Below, piece after piece: positions 33,673-38,211 of a stretch of DNA of 38,211 nucleotides. The stretch covers positions 38,768 to 76,978 of the forward strand of contig DBYD01000060.1 of the NCBI GenBank assembly GCA_002309855.1, written 5' to 3'. The notes beneath the pieces were generated by a model. That model saw only the letters and a list, made by a program, of their open reading frames with translations. It was not told the DNA's origin and ran no database searches. The position numbers were made by a program, and so were the translations under genes. Position 1 is the stretch's first letter; every line of letters starts with the position of its first letter. The DNA is from Bacteroidales bacterium UBA1195. Its GTDB lineage: Bacteria > Bacteroidota > Bacteroidia > Bacteroidales > WCHB1-69.

Positions 33673-34338
33673 TCAAATTGTTACAATACAGTAATGGAAT
33701 TCAATGTTATCGTAAAAAAAATGTTTCCAATCGATATTATATTCATGTTCGAGATTGAAGTTTGGATGGGATTGAGCACATTTACTTTCTGGGTGTTGCC
33801 AATGTTTTACAGTTCCGTGAACACCTTCCTCCATTGAAAACATGCAGTTATTTGAAGACTCACGACAAGGACTGAGGTACAGATTATCGTTAGTGACAAA
33901 TACCGCCAACCCGTTCCTTACGGCAGTAAAGCGGTGACATATCAACTCCAAACGGCGCACATCCTTCCAAAAGTCGTACATGCCGAAATTCTTCGCTCCT
34001 TGGTTTTTCAGTACATCAGTTTTATGTTTCAAATGTTCATTGAAGCGGACAAGTTGTTTGCTATGTTTCTTAGTCTTGTACTTCAGTTCCACTGGAAGGA
34101 ACTCTTTGCCCTTGCGAAGCAGTATATCCAATTTCAACTCTTTCTTCCAAATATATCCGTTCAATTCCTTGTATGGCACATAGTATTCCACATCCACGTC
34201 ATTATAGTTACATGTGGCAATCAGGTATGTTGCCAAATGCATCTGAAGGTCGCGCTCGTTAAAGAGAAGTTCCCCATCTTTACGATTGAGGTACTGCTGT
34301 ATATCGTCTTTTGCCAGTTCCACCAACGTATTACTCAT
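33673..34338 (-). CDS. PD-(D/E)xK nuclease-like protein
   Basis: A 221-residue protein from ATG 34338, which overlaps the stop of the preceding gene (ATGA). A helix carrying Glu29 (NERDLQMHLATYLI) is followed by KKELKLDILL (Asp71) and FLPVELKYK (Glu84, Lys86). This is the Asp-...-Glu-x-Lys core of PD-(D/E)xK nucleases with the usual motif-I Glu helix. The C-terminal half is His/Trp/Cys-containing and unrecognised. It could cut DNA or RNA as the effector of this operon, but the activity is inferred from motif order only. Confidence 0.65.
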   Translation of the reverse strand: MSNTLVELAKDDIQQYLNRKDGELLFNERDLQMHLATYLIATCNYNDVDVEYYVPYKELNGYIWKKELKLDILLRKGKEFLPVELKYKTKKHSKQLVRFNEHLKHKTDVLKNQGAKNFGMYDFWKDVRRLELICHRFTAVRNGLAVFVTNDNLYLSPCRESSNNCMFSMEEGVHGTVKHWQHPESKCAQSHPNFNLEHEYNIDWKHFFYDNIEFHYCIVTI

Positions 34339-34868
34339 TTCCAAACACCCTTTTTACATCCGTCAGATTCGCACTGCTTATTGAAGGCTGCTAGTGTCAT
34401 TTCGTCAGCATAGCCACTGGTGTAGTATCGATGTCCATCCTTTGCTGTATGGCATACTTGAACATAGAGGCCAAAAACAGTGTCAAATTCTTTTTCAAGC
34501 GATTTAATCTTTTTGTTGCCACTTATGGAGATGTCTCCGCCGGAATCCGCACGGCGTACCGAAGCAAGTGTTTTATCAACGTCAATGCCAGTGATACTTT
34601 CTCCCTTTGCCACGGCCTGACGGGCATAACTGTAACAAATCTTCAGGCGTAGATAAGGGAACTTTTTATTAAATTCCTTCATCAATGTCCCAACTTTTTT
34701 GTTGCCATTCACCGAAATTTCGGTGCTTTTAACGGCTGGAGCAGTCTTTTTTACGGTCACTGTAGCAGTTTTTTTTATCGCAGGTTTTGTAGAGGCCTTT
34801 TTTGCTGTATTTTTTTCCGTTGTGGTTTTCTTTGCCGTTGTGGCTTTTTTTGTGGTAGTTGTTGCCAT
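34335..34868 (-). CDS. Two-repeat protein with histone H1-like basic tail, paralogue 2 of 3
   Basis: A 177-residue protein from ATG 34868. Residues 2-48 are almost only Ala, Thr, Lys and Val (TTTTKKATTAKKTTTEK, KKASTKPAIKKTATVTVKK), like bacterial histone H1-type tails that bind nucleic acid. Then come two copies of the duplicated domain: ISVNGNKKVGTLMKEFNKKF...DKTLASVRR and ISISGNKKIKSLEKEFDTVFGLYVQV...EMTLAAFNK. It is coupled to the nuclease-like gene by ATGA overlap and lies 13 bases after paralogue 3. Nucleic-acid binding is inference. Confidence 0.75.
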   Translation of the reverse strand: MATTTTKKATTAKKTTTEKNTAKKASTKPAIKKTATVTVKKTAPAVKSTEISVNGNKKVGTLMKEFNKKFPYLRLKICYSYARQAVAKGESITGIDVDKTLASVRRADSGGDISISGNKKIKSLEKEFDTVFGLYVQVCHTAKDGHRYYTSGYADEMTLAAFNKQCESDGCKKGVWK

Positions 34869-34881
34869 ATTACATATTATT

Positions 34882-35247
34882 TTATTTGTACTCTCCTCTC
34901 GCCGCTTGGCCAATGGTAATATTGTTAGGTACACAAGCCTTGCCCTCTTTGTCCTTTATTTGAACTGTTACGCCAAAATTTTGGTCAAAGAGTTTCTCGG
35001 CATCACCCACTTTCATTGAACCCTTGATTTTCAAGCCATTTGCTTTGGTCATAACCTCTTTGGAGGTACGGCTGTTAAGAGCTGCAAGTGTCATTTCGGG
35101 GTCTGCAAGTTTTTGACCTTTATAAAAGGCCAAATGTAGGTCAAAAGCCTTGAAAAAGTCGGCGGAAATGGTTTTCAGTTTCTTATTCGGCGCAACCGTG
35201 AATTCAGCCTTGCTAAAAGCATCTTTAATGTTATTTATCAGTCCCAT
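34882..35247 (-). CDS. Two-repeat small protein, paralogue 3 of 3
   Basis: A 121-residue protein from ATG 35247 (the frame upstream of this is unrelated high-GC sequence). A short amphipathic helix (MGLINNIKDAFSKAE) resembles the start of the 438-residue protein (MGILDNIANIGKS). Two domain copies follow: FTVAPNKKLKTISADFFKAFDLHLAFYK...PEMTLAALN and LKIKGSMKVGDAEKLFDQNFGVTVQI...NNITIGQAAR. It lies 25 bases after the secreted protein gene upstream. Confidence 0.75.
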   Translation of the reverse strand: MGLINNIKDAFSKAEFTVAPNKKLKTISADFFKAFDLHLAFYKGQKLADPEMTLAALNSRTSKEVMTKANGLKIKGSMKVGDAEKLFDQNFGVTVQIKDKEGKACVPNNITIGQAARGEYK

Positions 35248-35272
35248 AATATTGAATTTTATAAATAATAAA

Positions 35273-35719
35273 TTAATAATAATGTCTCCTTTCCTCCCTC
35301 TCCCTCCGTACCGTCGGGATTTCATAGGTGAAACTCTCATACTGCCCCGGTGACCATTCCATGGGCTGGTAGAGCAGCATCTGCACATAACCGTTACGGC
35401 GGGTGATGAAGCGGTACAGGCTGTCCACCCGGGCGGTGTCCGCACTGCCGTTGAAGCGCACCCCCTTCAACTCCGCGACAATTTGGCCGATGGAATCACG
35501 GAGGGTGATGTCACCCCAAACGATGTCCGGCATGGAGATGGTGCTGCGCGAAACTGTAAGGTCGTGGATGTCGGTGCAGCCGGCGCAATGGTACCGCAGC
35601 ACGCCTGCAGCGCCCTTTGACCACTGGGCGCTGCCAGCAAGTGGCAGCAGCAGTCCAAGTGTCAGCATGAACCATGTGCGCTTTCTCAGGTATCCTATTT
35701 TACACCAATGCCCATTCAT
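35273..35719 (-). CDS. Secreted protein of unknown function
   Basis: About 148 residues from ATG 35719, chosen because the hydrophobic signal (WFMLTLGLLLPLAGSAQ) follows; ATG 35800 or 35671 are alternatives. The mature part contains a CAGC pair (RYHCAGC), strand-rich sequence (SISMPDIVWGDITL) and an Arg/Glu/His/Tyr-rich end (VRREREERRHYY). No family recognised. Its GC-rich codons resemble the chromosome backbone rather than the AT-rich genes that follow, so it may predate the arrival of those genes. Confidence 0.55.
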   Translation of the reverse strand: MNGHWCKIGYLRKRTWFMLTLGLLLPLAGSAQWSKGAAGVLRYHCAGCTDIHDLTVSRSTISMPDIVWGDITLRDSIGQIVAELKGVRFNGSADTARVDSLYRFITRRNGYVQMLLYQPMEWSPGQYESFTYEIPTVRREREERRHYY

Positions 35720-36071
35720 CGCATTTTCTGTCGCCAAGGATTCCCAACCCGGCATTAACCATAAAAACAGAAAATAAAAAGCGCGGGAATCTGAACTCAT
35801 CGCTCATCCCGCTTGTAAGGCTCTCGCATCGCCCATCTACCGAGGATAAGCAATGCCGAAGCCCACGCTGTATGTATATTGGAAACGGAATAATGAAATA
35901 ATCCGTTTGGTTGGACACATTCAATGCGTCAGAACCGAAAATATACAAACCCATGGACATTGGCCATTGCCTTACCGTGCGGTAGATAATGAATTTGCGA
36001 GATTCTACAAGCCGCAGATAAGACGTTGACTCAACGCCTTTTTTATAATCGTCACCCACCCGCTGTCCCAT
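35700..36071 (-). CDS. Uncertain 123-residue reading frame, possibly a frameshifted beta-barrel end
   Basis: ATG 36071 lies 25 bases after an exact -7 box, as for real genes here, which supports expression. The product is unrecognised. Its middle (RQWPMSMGLYIFGSDALN, then QTDYF) looks like outer-membrane strands. Shifting by one base near 35910 continues as ISLFRFQYTYSVGFGIAYPR and stops at TAG 35837, a more barrel-like ending than the unshifted frame. The region may therefore be a decayed 3' end of an outer-membrane gene that keeps a promoter. Confidence 0.35.
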   Translation of the reverse strand: MGQRVGDDYKKGVESTSYLRLVESRKFIIYRTVRQWPMSMGLYIFGSDALNVSNQTDYFIIPFPIYIQRGLRHCLSSVDGRCESLTSGMSDEFRFPRFLFSVFMVNAGLGILGDRKCDEWALV

Positions 36072-36077
36072 CGTGGA

Positions 36078-36164
36078 CTAAAGATGTTTGACGATGCAAA
36101 AGTAAACAAAAAACGGATACGGATACACATACCCTGACATAATCTCAAAATTATTTTTCTCCAT
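36078..36164 (-). CDS. Candidate 28-residue small protein with strong Shine-Dalgarno
   Basis: AAAGGAG lies 6 bases before ATG 36164, a rare good ribosome binding site for this phylum. The frame reads MEKNNFEIMSGYVYPYPF and continues through a hydrophobic FVYFCIV stretch to a TAG at 36078, 6 bases before ATG 36071. A -7 box at 36225-36232 could transcribe it. It may be a leader peptide or small membrane peptide for the operon. Confidence 0.4.
   Translation of the reverse strand: MEKNNFEIMSGYVYPYPFFVYFCIVKHL
36097..36104 (-). promoter_or_regulatory. -7 promoter element TACTTTTG
   Basis: Exact TAnnTTTG match, 25 bases before ATG 36071, and a candidate promoter for the nine-gene minus-strand operon. 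It lies inside the 28-residue frame. Confidence 0.55.
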
Positions 36165-36224
36165 ATGACACTCCTTTCTTTTTGTGATGGTTAATATAAT
36201 ATTTAAACTATTGTTTCCGGTTTG

Positions 36225-36232
36225 CAAAAATA
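36225..36232 (-). promoter_or_regulatory. -7 promoter element TATTTTTG
   Basis: Exact TAnnTTTG match, about 60 bases before ATG 36164 of the 28-residue frame. It would be a second, upstream promoter for the minus-strand operon. Confidence 0.5.
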
Positions 36233-36250
36233 TACACGTTGCATCAACAC

Positions 36251-36278
36251 TTTTCAGTCCTTTTTCAGTCCTTTTCAG
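36251..36278. repeat. Direct repeats of TTTTCAGTCC
   Basis: Two full copies (36251-36260, 36262-36271) and a partial TTTTCAG (36272-36278) lie in the divergent gap between the minus-strand operon and the kinase gene, next to the -7 box at 36225. The position suits binding sites for a regulator of both transcripts. Confidence 0.6.
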
Positions 36279-36345
36279 ATTAGAAATTGTCATAACCGAA
36301 TAATAATAGTGAAGCAGGTTGCGTTATAATCAAATTTTTAACGCT

Positions 36346-37872
36346 ATGAAAGACGAAGAGACATCATACACATCAGGTCAGCCCCAACCGCTGGACTTTA
36401 ACGCCGCAAAGGACTTTTCCAATTATGAGGAGCTCCCTTCCAAAGGGTATTGCCGCCTTTTCCGGGCGCAACGCCATGGGAAATGGTATGTGCTGAAAAG
36501 CCTCAAACCACAGTATGCCGCCAACCCCTTGTACATGGCCATGCTGGAGAAGGAATATGCTTCGGCCGTGAAGATGGAGCACCCCAACATCGCCCATACC
36601 ATTGGCATTGAGAAAGACCCGGTTGCAGGTTCCTGTATTGTCATGGAATATGTGGACGGACGAACACTGTCCGCATTTCTGGAGGAGAAGCCCTCCATGA
36701 CCTTACGCAAGAAAGTGGTCTCACAACTGCTGGATGCCATGCGATACTACCATGCCCTGCAGATTGTCCACCGTGACCTCAAGCCCTCCAACATACTTGT
36801 CACCAGAAATGGGGACAATGTCAAAATAATTGATTTTGGGCTTGCCGATGCGGATGATGACGCGATTCTCAAGGAACCGGCCTATACAAAAGGTTACGCT
36901 GCCCCGGAACAGATGCACCCAGGTGCACTTATTGACTGCCGTACGGACATCTATGCATTCGGCATATTGCTGCGCCAGATTTTCCCTCACCGCTACCGGT
37001 GTATCTCCCGACGCTGCACCAAAACCGACCCGAAAGAAAGGTGCTGTGATGTGGGACAAGTCATCCTGGCCCTTCACCGGAACAGGCTGCTTGCGACAGT
37101 TTCTCTTCTGATCACACTCCTTGCCATAATCGCAATCTGCTTTGGAATCATTGTAAAGAAAACGCATTCAGATGAAAAGACCGATTTTCCATCGGACGTT
37201 ACGGATGTTACGGACGTGATGTCAGTGACGGATGTCACGGCTGTCACCATGCCCCAACAGGATTCTGCAGCCATAAAGACAATGGATAGCCCAATACGAC
37301 CGAATCCGGTTGCCATGCCACCACAGAATTCCGCACCCCCTATTGTCCCCATCCCTTCTGAAACGCTGGCAATCTCACCTGAACACACACCTGAAAATCA
37401 TAAGACTCATGACATAAGCCCGGAACAGGCGGTTGTTCTGTTACAGCATTACGCCGACAGCCTGTTTGACGACTTTAGTAAAAAAATGGCTGCTGGTGCG
37501 TTTTATACCCGTTCGGTAGCTGCATATAGTACAGGAAACAACTACTGTTATGTTACCCGATACCTATATTATCTGTTGGCTCATCTGATGGATGAAAACA
37601 CCAATATCGTACTTTTATACCAATCCGTTTGCCCACCACTGATTGAAGATAGCAAACGATACGATAAATTACTTGATAATTCGTCATTACCACGCTATAA
37701 CCGGAATGATAGTCCTCCGGAATGGCTGAAACAGGAAACTGCCATTCAGAAAAAAAACAAATCCCTGCTTCAAGAAACAGGCCGTTTAAACGCTTGGTAT
37801 CTGGCAGGATGCTCCGATTCTATCCTGTACCATACAAGGAAATTTTTCCCTCCTGTCAAAGGAGGTAACTGA
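36346..37872 (+). CDS. Membrane Ser/Thr protein kinase (Hanks type)
   Basis: A 508-residue kinase from ATG 36346 (a TTG nine codons upstream is less likely). The catalytic domain covers about 25-245: Lys51 in WYVLKSLKP, HRDLKPSN (Asp144), DFG 163-165 and AAPEQM 186-190 are all intact. The glycine-rich loop is replaced by PSKGYCRLFRA. A membrane helix at about 249-270 is followed by Val-Thr-Asp repeats, a Pro-rich linker and a roughly 150-residue outer domain with no family recognised. The plan matches signalling kinases that sense outside and phosphorylate inside. It is divergent from the minus-strand operon and probably regulates or activates it (inference). Confidence 0.9.
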   Translation: MKDEETSYTSGQPQPLDFNAAKDFSNYEELPSKGYCRLFRAQRHGKWYVLKSLKPQYAANPLYMAMLEKEYASAVKMEHPNIAHTIGIEKDPVAGSCIVMEYVDGRTLSAFLEEKPSMTLRKKVVSQLLDAMRYYHALQIVHRDLKPSNILVTRNGDNVKIIDFGLADADDDAILKEPAYTKGYAAPEQMHPGALIDCRTDIYAFGILLRQIFPHRYRCISRRCTKTDPKERCCDVGQVILALHRNRLLATVSLLITLLAIIAICFGIIVKKTHSDEKTDFPSDVTDVTDVMSVTDVTAVTMPQQDSAAIKTMDSPIRPNPVAMPPQNSAPPIVPIPSETLAISPEHTPENHKTHDISPEQAVVLLQHYADSLFDDFSKKMAAGAFYTRSVAAYSTGNNYCYVTRYLYYLLAHLMDENTNIVLLYQSVCPPLIEDSKRYDKLLDNSSLPRYNRNDSPPEWLKQETAIQKKNKSLLQETGRLNAWYLAGCSDSILYHTRKFFPPVKGGN

Positions 37873-37885
37873 TTTATTTTGCCTG

Positions 37886-38211
37886 TTAAGGTTCCTCCAA
37901 GGTGATTTTGGTCAGACCGCCCTTTCTCCCCATCACAAAGAGTACAGGGGGTTCGTTCTCCTGTGACAGATGATCGACATACAATGGCTGTCCGATGGTG
38001 AACCGTTCGCAATGGAATCGGTTTCCGACCTTCACTTTTGAGTTTTTGGCTTCCAACACGTCAAACCATCCTTCCCCTTCATGCAAAAGGCAGAGCTCCC
38101 GTACCGGATTCCATTCGATGCGGACATGCGCTCCTGTCTTTATGTCTGAATATTCAAGCGTGGATGCAACCACACGGCACGAGGTGAGTTCCTCCGCCTC
38201 ACCGCAACATT
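37886..38211 (-). CDS. Partial unrecognised protein, 5' end outside window
   Basis: The frame is open from the right edge to TAA at 37886; a GTG at 38173 is a possible but unneeded start. The visible 108 residues are strand-rich (HVRIEWNPVRELCLLHEGEGWFDVLEA, KVGNRFHCERFTIGQPLYVDHL, PPVLFVMGRKGGLTKITLEE). They suggest a small beta-barrel or sandwich. No family recognised. It converges on the kinase gene 13 bases away and may be part of the same signalling cluster. Confidence 0.65.
   Translation of the reverse strand, partial: CCGEAEELTSCRVVASTLEYSDIKTGAHVRIEWNPVRELCLLHEGEGWFDVLEAKNSKVKVGNRFHCERFTIGQPLYVDHLSQENEPPVLFVMGRKGGLTKITLEEP

Overview
The window reads as chromosome from a member of the Bacteroidota, most likely the order Bacteroidales. 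Three secreted proteins look like type IX secretion system (T9SS) cargo, carrying a C-terminal sorting domain or a gliding-type C-terminal domain. At least ten start regions carry the Bacteroidota -7 promoter element TAnnTTTG about 24 to 45 bases (115 in one case) before a start codon. Canonical Shine-Dalgarno sites are nearly absent. I cannot name a genus.

Layout. 1-9465 (minus strand) is a surface and secretion block: a small leader-like protein and a fimbrillin-like/FISUMP-like lipoprotein, a T9SS-exported peptidylarginine-deiminase-family enzyme, and a 1654-residue beta-propeller/SprB-repeat protein. 9623-12214 (plus) holds a MurU-like nucleotidyltransferase and a subtilisin-like protease. 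12218-14257 (minus) is the DNA ligase LigA. 14430-16981 (plus) is a compact, overlapping four-gene operon: NTP_transf_5 nucleotidyltransferase, PqqD-like peptide-binding protein, HPr-kinase-like protein and Ser/His-type signal peptidase. This set resembles accessory parts of ribosomally made peptide (RiPP) or exported-peptide systems, but no precursor is visible. 16970-18681 (minus) pairs an acyl-CoA reductase with a LolD-like ATPase. 18910-19427 is a two-gene toxin-antitoxin module. 19460-22823 (minus) holds a GldM-C-like lipoprotein and a T9SS adhesin-like protein. 23065-29637 (plus) is a tight housekeeping run: secreted protein, LTA-synthase-like phosphotransferase, UvrC, RsgA and IspE. 29639-30064 is a stand-alone TonB C-terminal domain protein.

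From about 30180 to the right edge the sequence becomes accessory and more AT-rich. It holds four tandem 23-bp repeats beside a gene-end fossil, a RhuM-type protein with a phospholipase-D-like motif, then a minus-strand operon of mostly unrecognised genes facing a divergent membrane Ser/Thr kinase. The operon contains three paralogous small proteins, each made of two copies of the same short domain (six copies in all), a PD-(D/E)xK nuclease-like protein, a coiled-coil protein, a 438-residue protein and a small membrane protein. I regard this kinase/duplicated-domain/nuclease cluster as the best candidate for an undescribed system, possibly defence or stress related; that role is inference.

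A recurring theme is gene-end debris. Short 3'-end copies of neighbouring genes lie upstream of the GldM-like lipoprotein and the RhuM gene, and a possible frameshifted beta-barrel end lies in the kinase-operon divergence. This suggests repeated duplication and deletion.
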